Assembly (NCBI GenBank): GCA_035236585.1
Contig: CP141128.1
Span: forward strand, 37,678,684-37,742,683
Direction of reading: 5' to 3'
Origin: Warburgia ugandensis
Taxonomy: Eukaryota > Streptophyta > Magnoliopsida > Canellales > Canellaceae
DNA length: 64,000 bases
In this document: piece by piece, positions 1 to 12,418 of the stretch
Numbering within the stretch: the first letter of the stretch is position 1
How the letters are laid out: the number at the start of each line of letters is the position of its first letter
The notes under the pieces: model-generated
The model's input: only the letters and a program-made list of their open reading frames with translations
The model's database searches: none
Told to the model about the DNA's origin: nothing
Position numbers and translations under genes: made by a program

Positions 1-676
1 AATCAGATTCTGGGAACCTAGACCTATGCCATTGGTGGAGGAAGTCGAAAAATGGAGGATAACCATTATGGGTTTCCGTGGGGATTTTACAGATCAGGTC
101 AGCCCGAATCCATCCAATGGTGGAGATTGAAATCAAAGGGAATATTCCCTCTAGTGCATTTGCAGACGCGCTCTACGGTGTAAAGGGAGAAGGAAAGAGA
201 AAAGAAAAAGAAAAGAAAGAGAAGGAGAGGAGGAAAGAGAGAGGGAGAGAGAGAGAGTAGGAGAGAGTCTAGGGATCTGAATTTCATGTGAATAGTGGGA
301 GGGGTATTTATAGGGCTATTTTTGAATTATTTTAATTAAAATTTCTATTATTTCTTAAAATAATTTTTTTATTTTCTTATTAAAATCAAAAGAGATTCCT
401 CATCATGTTTATTCTTTATCATTGATAATTCTTGTGCTAGCTGTCCCCCAGCTCAGCTAACTTTTGTGGACCCAACACAAAAGTTAAATTACCATTTTAC
501 CCTTGTGGGTAAATATAAATTCACAAAAATTTTAAAAATAGGGATTTTTCACCCGACGTCAGATTTCAACGTGCTTATAGTCATTCTGATCAATTTTTTG
601 AGTATGATTCCAAATATCTATGTTTCAAGACTTGATTTTTCTCTAAAAAATAATATTATATTAATATAATATTACA
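1..676 (-). mobile_element. Partial family D LTR (window edge)
   Basis: The right end of an LTR that began outside the window. It ends in ATTACA at 671-676. Its last 220 bases align by eye with the same part of LTR D1 (about 5860-6087) and D2 (43840-44250), including the shared wording around 'agtcattctgatca'. The strand is that of transcription, judged from a TATAAATA box on the minus strand and from the family. It interrupts the protease of element A exactly at 676/677, so it is probably another insertion into A. Solo LTR or full element cannot be decided because the left side is missing. Confidence 0.6.
305..312 (-). promoter_or_regulatory. LTR TATA box
   Basis: TATAAATA on the minus strand. 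It is followed downstream (towards position 180) by a pyrimidine-rich leader with CT repeats around 195-262, the same arrangement as in the other LTRs here. Position and family argue for the LTR promoter; activity is not shown. Confidence 0.5.
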
Positions 677-1210
677 GAAAATTTGGCGTTTTCACAAATA
701 GTCCCTCCCATAAGTATCATGTTATTTAGTCTAAAAGCTAACTTAAGTATATGCATATCAAGACATGATGTGAATGTACATGAAATAAAAGAGTGAGTGG
801 ATCCTGAATCAAAACGAATCCTAGTATGTCAACCAGATACAAGGAAAGTACCTTCCATGACCTGATTCGAGGCCTATGCTTGCCCTAATGTAATGGTGAA
901 CACTAGCCCCGACTGCATGGTGCCACCACCATAATGCTCCTAGTCTCAGTCTACTTATCCCTCTACACTCTGGGACAATCCTTGTGGAAATGTCCTATCT
1001 CTCCACAACTAAAAAATCTCAAAGGCTATCTTTGTGAGGGTGGCTGCTGGTGTCATTGCTGTTCATTGCCCCAAGGGCATGGCTGTGCAATGTGTTTACT
1101 TATGCATTTATGGCATCTCCCACTGTCAGTGTCTCTCCCCTGTTTGCTAGTATGTTAGTGCACAGGTGCCCTCTATGACTAAGTTGATGCAAAGGGTTTC
1201 TTGCACTTAC
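677..1210 (-). pseudogene. Element A: gag C-terminus and protease start (broken)
   Basis: Downstream half of the gag-protease region of a Tekay/Del-like chromovirus, read right to left. Around 975-1020 the minus strand encodes a zinc-knuckle remnant (FFSCGEIGHFHKDCP); the first cysteine of the CX2CX4HX4C pattern is Phe. Around 765-820 it encodes FDSGSTHSFIS, the aspartic-protease active-site signature D-S-G (codons at 802-810). Frames between the two are broken. The zinc-knuckle region aligns with the gag of element B near 31600-31700. The left end is cut by the LTR at 1-676. The right end continues at 6088 once solo LTR D1 is removed. Gag coats the RNA and the protease would cut the polyprotein; this copy cannot make either. 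Confidence 0.7.
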
Positions 1211-1589
1211 TGTGATGACCCGGGTTTTTAGTAAAGCATTCTATAAATATTTTGCAAGTACAGGGCCCTTAGTGATAAAAAAAATTCACAAACAATGCAG
1301 CAAAAATTCTTTTCTTTTAAATTTGTTTGCAACAAAACCCAAGTCTCACCTCAATGTACATAATACACATAGACATTTTGTATAAAATAAAATTTTGTTA
1401 AATACCAGGAATCATCCAGTAGTTCACTTTTACATAGCCCCTGTACTACAATTACAATCCATTGTCCAAATACAATCCAAATTACAAAGTACACAGCCTA
1501 ATTACACAATCTTTAAGGGAAATACCCTAATCAGTCTTGCAGCTTTTGATTCTTCGAGCGTTACATCCTTAAGTCTCATTCCCTGTATC

Positions 1590-1627
1590 TGAGATATTGT
1601 AAACATTCAAATATTTACAATATTTCA
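1590..1627. other. LTR hairpin, D1 copy
   Basis: tgagatattgtaaa and tttacaatatttca form a 14-bp stem with one wobble pair and a 10-base loop. The equivalent hairpin is found in six other LTRs of this window; see findings. Confidence 0.6.
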
Positions 1628-2374
1628 GCAAGCTATGCTTAGTGAGTGATAGAAAAATATACTACTTCACTAATATAAGAATACATACCTCAGTCATGAT
1701 TCTATCATGTTTATCCACTCATGGATCATCTCATTATAAAGTATATACATCATTTATGTAGTATAGGGTAACCCCATTAAAATAGTGAAAATACTCAAAA
1801 CTTGTTCCTTCCCTGGGCTATACCCCTGCTTAGGAGATCAATAATCAGCCAAATATCATATGGTGATATTCTCTTAAGGAACTCAAGTATTTCATTGTAC
1901 TTGGCATCTCATCATGCTATGGCATCTCACTATGCCTATCATTTGTTAATCATAATGCAAAATACTCAAGGACTACTATGACGCAGTCTAAATCCATACA
2001 GCGCTCGGATAACTGCATAATAATCCATTGATACCAATTGTGAAAATAATAAAATCCATGTCCGCATAGGCGAGGACCATGGCTATCACAGTGGCGGCCT
2101 TCCCATGATTGCCCCACTAGTCTTTTAGCCTCTCTTTGGGCATGGTATCCATCATATCATACATTTTAGGAAGCGGGTGGCTAGACCCTTATAACTTCCC
2201 TAACATAGCATCCCCAGGCCTATGTAAAACAAAATCACAAGCCACCACGCTTGTATGTAAACTACATTGTACATATCAGACAATGTGTCTATTTAACTAA
2301 GGCTAGAATATTTTCTATGCCCTATTCTTAAGGTTTCCTTAGTCCACACATCTCATTAATTTCTCATCATTTGA

Positions 2375-2452
2375 TTGGATCATTAGATTGGATCAGTTGG
2401 ATGGATCATGGGGTTGGATCAATTGGTTGGATCATTTGCTTGGATCATTAGT
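2375..2452. repeat. TTGGATCA-type minisatellite
   Basis: About six imperfect copies of a 10-13 base unit (ttggatca plus a few bases). LTR D2 has a single unit at the matching place (near 41000), so the array expanded within D1. Confidence 0.6.
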
Positions 2453-5400
2453 GTTCTAAGGTACTAGGTATACTTATATCATGAAAGTCTATAATTCTAG
2501 ACAGAATATCAGGTATATATTCACACATGAATCTTTAATACATTCTTATATATCCACCTACCTCAATGTGGTATTCACTCCATATTGTCCATCATGGTCT
2601 TGATTCATACATCTGTCAAACCATACATATAAAGTTATTCCTTTATACATGTATTCTTTCTACATGTATTTGGGTTATCCTATGAAGGATGCCCTAATTT
2701 CCCTTGAATCATATATGATCAAGGTTTCAAACCTTCTAAGCTAACAAATCTATACTAAAAGTAAAATCACACAATAATTATATACTCTACATTGTATTTC
2801 GTTTCTTTTGTTATTTTTGATCATTCAAGATCTCTATTGGATCTTGCCAAATCATCCTTATCTTACTTACAATTTTTATTAGGTTTAGATAATTTGCTAA
2901 TCTTTTATGCTCTTATTATTATTATTTCTCAACCAGTTAGTGTTTTACTAGATTGAGGGTAACTTATTCATTCTTAATTCTAGACAGCTCCTTTTTTTTC
3001 CAATTGATCACGGTTTACCAATTACATGCCATTCCCAACGTGGTTAATTCAATCCTCATGTAAGGAGGTGTTTAGACCTCAACAAATGTCAACAGAAAGT
3101 GGAGGGACAGCGAGGCTCATTAGGAACCCCCTTAACCATGATGAATAACACGCAAGGGCATAGCCTTAGCTCAACCTTTAATAAGGTCCTATAAGCTCAT
3201 AACCCTAAGTTTTATTTCTACTTGATTTTAATTAATTCTATGAACATATACTATGTAATTCATGGGTGTTTATTATGTTCCTATTTTGGGCCAAGGAAAT
3301 GGAAAATCCACCCCTTATATTCTCCTACTAACTATATCCCTTGCTATAATTATTTCTCATGATGTATATGTGTATGTTGTGAAGTCCAACTATATTTCAT
3401 TAATTACCCCTTTTAAGGTTTTTTCATAACCCTATTAATGTAAAGGAAATTAAAAGAAATTACACTAATAAATCTAAATCTAAGGAATTTAAAGACAATC
3501 ATGCTGGAATTGAAAAATTAACATGAATTAAATTTGTTAATAAAACAATTAACTATAATATTAACAACATTTTAATCTAAGAAATTAAAGAAAATCATAC
3601 TGAAATTGGAAACTTGACATGGATCATAATTAAAGTAAATATAATATTAAAGACCATTAACTAAGCATATGATCAATTTATCCTTATCATCCAACCATAC
3701 GATTTGTCCATCTTTTAGATCCAAGGTTAATATTACATTAAGAGTCCAACCCTTGATCTTCCATGTTTTTTATTGATCCACTAATAACATGATATTAGCC
3801 TTAGATCGTCACTTTTATAGGTCCATCTAGCCTGATCATTCTTGATCTACCAGATCAAGAGGATCCATTGGGATTTTCCATGATCATTTTTGCTTTCAAT
3901 GGTGTAAACTTTAATTCAGTTCATGTTACTCTAATCCAACCATTCCCATGATAATTTATCATCATTATATCCTTAATGGATCCAAATGCTCAATTCTGAT
4001 CACCCCAAATCTACTTGATCAAGAGTGTTAGTAGGTGTATTTTTAATTAACAAAAATTTTTAATGATTAAAATATTATGTTCAGTAGGTTCCCCTCATCA
4101 AGATATATTCATAGAATCTTCTTGATCAATAATCAGACTTAAAATGAGTGAGGAATTTCATTTTTAAGTTTTCAATTGTTTTCAATTGCTGATCTTAATC
4201 TATAATGTTTTGATCAATTTAACAGATCTAGAGGCTTAGAAATTCTACTATGATATTTGATCTTAAGGTTTTGACATGTCCTGGATCCATCCATCGGATC
4301 AGATTTCCATTTTAACATCAATTTGATCATGATCCACTACTATTAGAACTAACTTTTAAAATTATTTCATATAAATCAAATTAAAAACCTCATTATCATT
4401 ATTTCATTATATTCTACACAATGCAAGGAATCTATAACTTCTTTCCAATCTAAAATTTGAGCTAAATTGAGCTCTCAATTGAAGAAACTAGATTTTAGTA
4501 CATAAATAAACAGTTCAGATCATATATGAGGAACGTGACAAATAGAGGGCGGCCCACATAGCGTTACCGCTATTTACCGATGAACTAGAAGCAGTGACTG
4601 GTGATAGGAGAGACGGTCCAGATCTGGACCGTCGGATCACTCATCATTCGATCTTCCTCTTCTCTTAATATCAAGAGCCCATATGTCATCTCCGAAGGTT
4701 TTTGAGCCATAGGAATCCATCCAACGGCTTAGAAGTTGCATTTGAGTTGTGAATGGATGGGATCTCCACCCTTCATGCCGGATCCTTATTTCAGACAGAT
4801 CAATGGCCGGGGAGATCCAAAGGAGGCAGGAAAACACCATGGGAGAGCGGGAATGTAAAGAGGAGAGGGAATTAGTCTTTCCTGGGCCATTCCGGTGAGG
4901 AGAAGTTAACCAAAGAGGGAGAAATAATGCCAAAGAAGAAGAAGAAAGCCAAAAAGAAACCCTAGGTTCTGAAAACATATATAGATACCAAAATCTCTAG
5001 TGTCGTTGTCGGAGAAGAAGGGGAGCCATGGGGGTTTTATAGATCTCCGGTTCCAGATCATCGTTTAATGGCCCGATTGGCTAGAATAACATGAAAAGCC
5101 CACTGGAGATAGTGATTCACTGGTGCTAGAATTTTGTTTTGCAATTACCAAAAATCCAGATGGTGGATCATCATGGAACTTTAGGGCTTTTGTAGATCAC
5201 ATCATTCCAAACCAATCCAATGGTGAAGATATGATTCTAAAGGGTAGAATTAGATGGCTAATTGATTTAGGGTTTCCCAAGCAGAAACCCTAGTTCATCG
5301 GGGATGGTGCGTCAATTGATGCGCCCCGACGTCTCCAATGAGCCTGGAGTGCTAGGTACGTTTGCAGATGCTCGTTCAGAGTAAAAAACCAAGTGGAGAA

Positions 5401-5503
5401 AGAAGAGAGAATTGGGGAGATGGGGAAGGATTTTGGAGCTGGGATTTCTAGCTAGAGCATCTTGTGAGGGATTTTTAGGAAAATTTTTGGAAAATTTTAT
5501 GGG

Positions 5504-5512
5504 CTATTTATA
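5504..5512 (-). promoter_or_regulatory. LTR D1 TATA box
   Basis: TATAAATAG on the minus strand, about 575 bases inside the LTR from its transcription-side end. It is the best TATA match in the element. Confidence 0.5.
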
Positions 5513-6092
5513 AAGATTTTTGAAAATTTTATGATTACATGTCATAATTATGTTTCATTTCTTTTTATTATTAAATTGTCATTAGATTCTCACTACCACC
5601 TCATTTGCCACTAGTAGCTGGTAGTGGTTTGACTCATGATGGTGGTCTTCTCGACCATTGGCCCACCTTATGGGCCCCTCATAGATGTGAAGAGACTGAT
5701 TTGCCCTTTTAATTCCAATAATGGAGAAAAATAGTGTTTATTCCTATGAACTTGGAATTAAGTGTACTTAGTGTTGTTTCAATTAGTTGTTGGAGTACAT
5801 TCCAAATTTTGATGTCTTAGGTCTCGATTATGAGTAAAATTACTATTTTACCCTTTTACTCATAAAAATAGAGAAAAATACGGATTTTTTCTCTGGATTC
5901 AGAATTTGATGTACTTACAGTCATTCTAATCAGTTTTTCGAGTACATTCATAATTTATAAGTTTTAAATCATGTTTTAATCTTTATAAAAGAGAATTTCC
6001 AATATACTAATATTCCAGCCCAGAATTTTTGAAATTTTAAACTAAATTGATTTTCTCAATCAATTTACAAAAATTGGGGCTATTACACTTAC

Positions 6093-6924
6093 TAGGCTGG
6101 CTCAAACCACCTCTAATTGAGAGGAAATATCTTTCTAACATCAATGACATATCTGTCACACTCTCGTACTATCATAGGAGGTGTGATAATCACTCAGTAT
6201 CTCAATCCGAGTGTTAATCCATCAATGAATATGTCAACAGCCCCCTTATTTGATATGAAAGTGTTAGGTGTGGACCTCCTCAATCTAGTAAATTAGATAT
6301 TGCTGAACTATCAAGTCTCGCTGCTCCAAGGAGGTGAACTCCCTCTTCTTTGTCTATAGGGTAGGCGGGAAGTACTGGTCATCAAAGGCCTTCCTAAAGG
6401 TCGCCCAAGTGATTGCCCTTGCGGAAGAAGGGTGCGTCATTTGAAATGTCTGCCACCAAAACTGGCCTCATCCTTCAATAGGTGGGCAAAGACTAGTACC
6501 TAATCCTCTGTAGGAACCTTCATAGAATCAAATGCTCTTTCAATCTCAAATAGCCATCTCTTTGCCTCCTCAGTGTCACCTTCCCCATGAGAGTATGGTA
6601 CCATCTTTTGAAATACTTCAGCAGCTTATCTGTCCTATTAGAATTGGTTGAGGCACCCTATATAGGTCTGATTGTTGGTGCTAATGGCACCTGAGGGGAT
6701 GACTAGGCAAACAAATCTACAGGTGCTGCCGCCGTCATCACCTCTAGTGCTGTACCTGTGGCTTGCACCATTAGTGCTGCATGAATCATCTACCGTAAGT
6801 GTGGGAATAGGCCCTGTATCACTTGGGATACTGTATCCGATACTTGCTCCCTTTGCCTTGAACACTCAACAAATGTGGCAGTAGGTGGGACAAGGGTTAA
6901 CCTCGTTCTCCTCTTAGGAGCCAT
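6093..6924 (-). pseudogene. Element A: gag N-terminal part (broken)
   Basis: Start codon at 6924-6922, followed by a basic N-terminus (MAPKRRTR...), as in plant chromovirus gag. Further on, the minus strand encodes the retrotransposon gag domain: EAKRWLFEIERAF near 6510-6570 and TFRKAFDDQYFPPTL near 6345-6410. Stops and frameshifts interrupt it. The reading continues at 1205 after removal of LTR D1. It lies about 115 bases inside the primer site at 7039-7052, as expected for gag. It would form the virus-like particle; this copy is dead. Confidence 0.75.
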
Positions 6925-7038
6925 ATGTCACATATCAATATATCGGGTAAATGCTCCTTCTAACTCTTTCCTGACAATAACTTATTGGGTTGTAATGATT
7001 AGATTAGACTCAATGATGTGATTATGATGGAGTAGATT

Positions 7039-7052
7039 GGGCTCTGATACCA
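7039..7052 (-). other. Primer binding site, element A
   Basis: Minus-strand TGGTATCAGAGCCC, complementary to the 3' end of plant initiator tRNA-Met (GGCTCTGATACCA). It lies three bases inside the LTR end at 7056. This fixes element A as minus-strand, with its 5' LTR to the right. Confidence 0.85.
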
Positions 7053-7560
7053 AACTGTGACACCTCAAATTTTCAAACACTAAATACATATATAGTATAA
7101 ATATAAAATGGGTGTGATACCTTAACAAATATCAATATATTAAAGCCATTTTCACAAATATGAAATATCTAATTAACAACATATTTTTCAAACCTCTGGG
7201 CATCAAACAACCCATAAGACAATGTAATAAATGCGAATACAAAGAAATAGTACTAAATCACAACATGAGACATGTCATATTTGACTGCATGAAAACCACT
7301 TTGAAAATTACAAATAATAATACGAGAGTACTAAAATAATCAAGAACCAGGATCTTTCCATCATGATCCAACATCCATCCATAAGAACAAGTCTACAATA
7401 TATGAAAAGGAACATCTAAATATGTATAGCCCATATACAAGTCTAAAATGATGTGAAGTTAGCATGTACATCAGTATGATAGTCTCAAAATGTTGTAGTG
7501 ATCCTCGCCGTCTTTAGTGATGCTACACCTATTTGGTTTTTCGGTGTCCCACTCTATATC

Positions 7561-7592
7561 TGAGGCATTTCAAGGAAAACAACAATGCCTCA
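7561..7592. other. LTR hairpin, element A copy
   Basis: tgaggcatt and aatgcctca form a perfect 9-bp stem with a 14-base loop, beside the conserved motif 'cttgtgtaggtacatag'. Confidence 0.6.
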
Positions 7593-8521
7593 TCAAGCTA
7601 TCACTTGTGTAGGTACATAGAAATTTAATTTTCAACAAATGGATATCGGTAGTGTGATAAATAAAATGCATGATCTCATAATAAAACTGATGGATGTAAT
7701 AATGGCATGAAAAATAAATAGCCAAGTCTCATAAACAAAAACAACATTCACATATGATTCATGTCCAAACCAAAATCCAGTATGGCATGTATGATCTCAC
7801 ACAAATCATAAGAATCACATCAGTCAAATCAACATGACATGCATAACATAGTACAAAATATGGCTTATAAATTTGATAATGCTAAGTATAAGCAAATCCA
7901 TCACATTGAAACATGAGTGCATGTCATGAATAGAAGGGCACACAATCCACTCGTGTCCCTCGAGTATACAACACACTCTCACATTCGATCATGAGTACTC
8001 ATACCAATCATCTACGCTTCGTCACGCTGTGGGTACATGCGGATATATCTATCTTAGCAGTAATCATAATGCTGCATGGAGTGCTAAACAAATATATGGA
8101 TCACCATACTATAGTTGTAACCAACTCCTGATGTAATAACCCAAATTTTAAAAGCTTATTTTATGCAATTTTTATTATGAAAAAGAGATAAAATAGAATT
8201 TTATGAATGAGCTTTATATAGAATCCAAATAAAGTGTTGAAACCTTAATAATTAGATTGTACTTGAAAAATGGAATCCAATGACGCTAAGAACGCTAAAA
8301 ATGGAACTCGGATTAGAAAGTTACACCATTTTCAAATTTTAAAATGGGCCCATTTATATGTTTTTAAAATACAAAAGTGTTTAAAATGGAGGGTCCATTT
8401 TTTATAATGGCACCCCCTTACAACCCACGCAACCGCGTTGCCTATGCACCTCTGATTCCCTCACCAAAAAAAATGGGCTGGTGATCATGCCCATGCCAAC
8501 GAGAAGGGCTGACCACTGATG

Positions 8522-8528
8522 ATATAAA
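8522..8528 (+). promoter_or_regulatory. LTR C1 TATA box
   Basis: atataaag about 390 bases into the LTR, directly ahead of a strongly pyrimidine-rich leader. The other C LTR has the weaker 'gataaag' at the matching place (about 15480). Confidence 0.5.
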
Positions 8529-8674
8529 GGGATCCCCTCCTCGGCTATTCTATCTCTTTCTCTTTCTCTTTCTCTTTCCCTCTCCATTCCACCCAGCTCC
8601 ATATCTCTCTCACCATCGTTGGCGTCAGACAAAACTGGTTGGTGGCACACCCACCTATCTCCCCGGGCATCACC

Positions 8675-8797
<123 letters not shown>

Positions 8798-8941
8798 TTC
8801 TTCTTCAGCTCCCTCATTTCTCTCTGTTTTTGGGCAACCTGAAAGACTGGCAGGCTCATACGGCATTTGAACCCACCGAGGTTCATCAGATCCTTCTCCA
8901 TCTTTGATTGGCTAAGATAAACACTTTCCTCCCCTAGCCTT

Positions 8942-8960
8942 CCCCCCCCCCCCCCCCCCC
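8942..8960. repeat. Poly-C run
   Basis: Nineteen consecutive C, downstream of the (CT)n tract in the same LTR. Confidence 0.9.
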
Positions 8961-11900
8961 ACCACCTCATTCTTCCCTTCTTTTTTTGGTCCTCTTCTCC
9001 CAGATCTATTTCCACTGACCAGCAATTTACCAATGAAAACAAATTCGGTGGATATATGGGAACTACCTCAAGGATATCTCAAACAGATGATTTGAGCCAT
9101 CCGATGAGTTCGTGGGACCCCAATCCCCTTAGATCAGCAAAAATAGTAAATTTTCAATGAATCGTAGATGTTAATTTGGAGGTGGATGATTGGATGGTCC
9201 AAATTGGACTATCTCATTGACCTTTGAATTCTGTTATAAAGAGACACACTACAGACACATAATGGAGATGCACCCGCTTGTCGCTTCTTGCGTGTGCACT
9301 ACTCATACGGAACAGTTGCTAGACGAGCGTAATGTCGTAGCATCTCGGTGACTGAGATGCACCTCGGTGCATTCTAAGATTTGAGATGCATCGAGAATTT
9401 TGGAACACGCGTCCTGTTTTAATGCGTCCCAGTGATAACTAGTTATTGTATTACTTTCACATATTTGATCCTGGCCATTTAAATTATCTGAGATACAAAA
9501 TATTTGATTTAAAAGGCTATACAGGTCTCATTTATGATTGAAAAGATTTGTTTAATTCATCTCGAGGACACAAACATAATTATGCAACAAAATTTAAGAT
9601 TAGATTACATTTTAAATTGATCCAATAAAATCATAGAATAACTCAAATCCATTGGATCAAAAGTAATCAGAGCTTCAAATTTGATTAATTAAATAATTTG
9701 AAAAATTAAATAGATTGATATGATAATTAGATCATCGAAATAAACTTGAATATAGATCTAGACCGACGAATAGAATGAAAACCATGGATCTAATCAATCG
9801 AAATTAGATTTGATCATCCATCATCATCTAGTTCATGATCTATCACCTAATGTCCAATCCATGATCAAATCCACAAACTCCCACATGATCAAATTGTTAA
9901 TCAATCACCAAAACTTAGATCTACGACCGAATTAACCCTTTTATTGCAATCTTATCATTGATCAGCCACTAAATGCAAGATCTGCACTTGATCCATCCTT
10001 TTATGATGATCTAATTCATGATCAACTACCTAACACCTAGATTACCCATGGATATGATCTTCCATTTAGATTTGACCATGGATCTAACACTTGATCTGAG
10101 TCATTCATTCTCCAATTTTTTTGATCAAAGGCGATCAAACCTAATTAGGCCATATCAAACACAACATCATACATGGGTTTAAGTGATCAGAGATGTCTGC
10201 TATCGAGTCTTATTTAAATATGTTAAATTTCATTTTTCTCTTAGTTATACCTAGTGAATTATAATTTTTTTAGAAAACTAGCAAGATTAGAATGCGTTGT
10301 ACCTTAATAAGAACCATTGAACTATTTATGTTAGTAATTAGATTAATCTATTGGTTAGATTGTTCGGATGACCTTAGATTCGAAGATTTGGTACTAGGGT
10401 GACTTGGAACTATATATTTGATACATCAAAGTTCAACTTGACAGTCAGATCTATAAATCAAACATTGAGATATGAAATAAACTTTCTATAAATCAGCGAT
10501 TAATAGGAATTGAGGACAATTAGATGATATAGACCATTGATCTTTTATCAATAGTCAAGATTTGACGTTACAATATAAATAAAGAGGAATACATATGATA
10601 TGAAAGTGGTAAAAACAACATCCCTATGTTAATGGTGATCAAAGGCTCAATAAGCACAATTAAGAAATTGTAAGTAAGATAAATGTCATTGTAATATACA
10701 TGTATTGACAGAGAAGTTGACTGGTATGAGCTAAGCTTATTCAGCATTTTGAGGATTGGGATAATCATGTTTGAGGTAGGTAGTTTTAATGTCTATTTGG
10801 CATTGGGATTTTGAGCATGTTGTTAGCTTTTTAAAAATATATAGATTTCAAAGAATCAAGTCATTTGATTATCATGTTTTCAATTTGAGACTACTTGACT
10901 ATAATAGATTTGATATTTTAACATGTTGCATTAGTTTAGCTTTAAAAGAATGCAATAATAGCAATGAGACATATGATTTATAAATATGCACCTTCATTAC
11001 AATGATGTATATTTGTATATGAAAAATGAAAATGATGCTACTCATTCTATTACATGTAGTTGTATGTTTTTAAAGGAAATGACTATACTTGAAATTGCAT
11101 CATTCCCATGCTTTGAGATGAGTCAAAGAAATGCATGGTTTTGCATGAGATATATGATATATGATTTAGTGACATTTGGATTGAGATATAAGTTTTTTCA
11201 GATTAATGGGCCTGGTGGACACTATGCTAAGAGGTTGTATGGGTTTGGCCTCCCAGCCTGTAACCACCAAAGATGGTGGGTATTTGTGCCTAAAGAGGCA
11301 CCTGTTTTTCTCAACCGTTGTTGTAGGAAAAAGACCACTGGAGGTGTTCATGGCACCCTTTTCGAGTCATATCCACAGTCATCATGGAGGTTGTGGTGGC
11401 TAGTGTTTAGATACCGGAGACACATAATTTTAATGAGCTGATCATGAGCATAGTTTGCCATAAGAATTTTGTTGTGTGACCCTACATAGATAGGTATGAT
11501 GATGGTCTTTAGGTGAGTACTCATGACCAAGTGGCTGATGTGTTCACCGGGGTGCATATGTACATCTGATGATGTTGTTGGTTTGGGATTGCCGAAGTTC
11601 GTAGTTTACCCGATTACTATTTCAATATTTTGAGGATCTTATGGCGTTTGATTTATCAAGTTAAATGGAGGATCTTTCGCATAATTTACAAGTGCATTCA
11701 TGTGATGTTGTGATATATTATATACTATAATTTATGCCAGATGACCATGTAGATTAGATAATTTGAAAAATATACATTGAAAGTCATGTTTTATATTGAT
11801 ATTAGTTGAAATGTTTTAGTAGGAAACTATCAACTAAGGTTGATATGTGGTTTCAATTATATTTCCTTCCTCTAATCTGATCATTATATTCTTTTGAACT

Positions 11901-11991
11901 GCATGAAAAATTATTTGAAATATTGTTTAGAATTAAATTTCAAAATTAGTATAGTAGATGTGAAACTACCTACACAAGTGCAAGCTTGCTA

Positions 11992-12018
11992 AGATATTGT
12001 AAATTGTTTACAATATCT
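11992..12018. other. LTR hairpin, C1 copy
   Basis: agatattgtaaa and tttacaatatct form a perfect 12-bp stem with a 3-base loop. It follows the conserved 'ctacacaag' and 'agcttgct' words seen ahead of the other hairpins. Confidence 0.65.
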
Positions 12019-12405
12019 CAAGTCTTCGAAGAATTTGACTTAAGGCAAAGAAAATTGAGGAGGACGCAAAAATGGATTAAAGATAGTAGCGTAATAGATT
12101 GTAATGAATGTAAGTATATGACTTATTTCTTTTGGACATGTATATGTAATAATTATAGTTGGACTGTGAGCTGTGACTAGCTACATTTGGGATGCATGTA
12201 TTTTTGCTTTAGTTTTACAGTAACTAGCTATTTTGTTTTCTTGAAAGTAAATGACACTTGGGGTTTTCTAAATGAGTTTAAAACAAAAAAGATTTTTCTG
12301 CTGCACTGCATTGTTTTTATACAATTATTTTCAAACAGGGATCGATCTCGCATTAAGAATTAGTTTTGAATTTAAAATGCATATGAAAACTTGGTTCATC
12401 ACAAT

Positions 12406-12418
12406 TGGTATCAGAGCC
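12406..12418 (+). other. Primer binding site, element C
   Basis: TGGTATCAGAGCC, an exact complement of the last 13 bases of plant initiator tRNA-Met, two bases after the LTR end. Confidence 0.9.

Larger units (their letters stand above)
1211..6087 (-). mobile_element. Solo LTR D1 (4.9 kb) inserted in gag
   Basis: Starts TGTGATGACCCGGG and ends GGGGCTATTACA, giving TG...CA ends with a short inverted repeat. It is flanked by a perfect 5-bp duplication, cttac at 1206-1210 and 6088-6092. Removing 1211-6087 plus one cttac rejoins the gag of element A. No primer site, polypurine tract or coding sequence belongs to it, so it is a solo LTR left by recombination between two LTRs. Same family as D2 (39716-44250). 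The inferred transcription strand is minus (TATA at 5504-5512). Contents include a hairpin (1590-1627), a GATC-dense tract (3661-4340) and a TTGGATCA minisatellite. It encodes nothing; open frames inside are chance. Confidence 0.85.
1206..6092. repeat. Target-site duplication of LTR D1 (cttac)
   Basis: The two copies are 1206-1210 and 6088-6092, identical and directly abutting the LTR ends. Five bases is the usual length for Ty3/gypsy integration. Confidence 0.85.

Noticed and set aside
934-1158. 74-codon plus ORF rich in Cys and Leu
   Set aside because: Antisense shadow of the gag zinc-knuckle region of element A.
4637-4978. 113-codon minus ORF MFSEPRVSF...
   Set aside because: Falls in the LTR D1 leader; not preserved as a frame in LTR D2; no domain.
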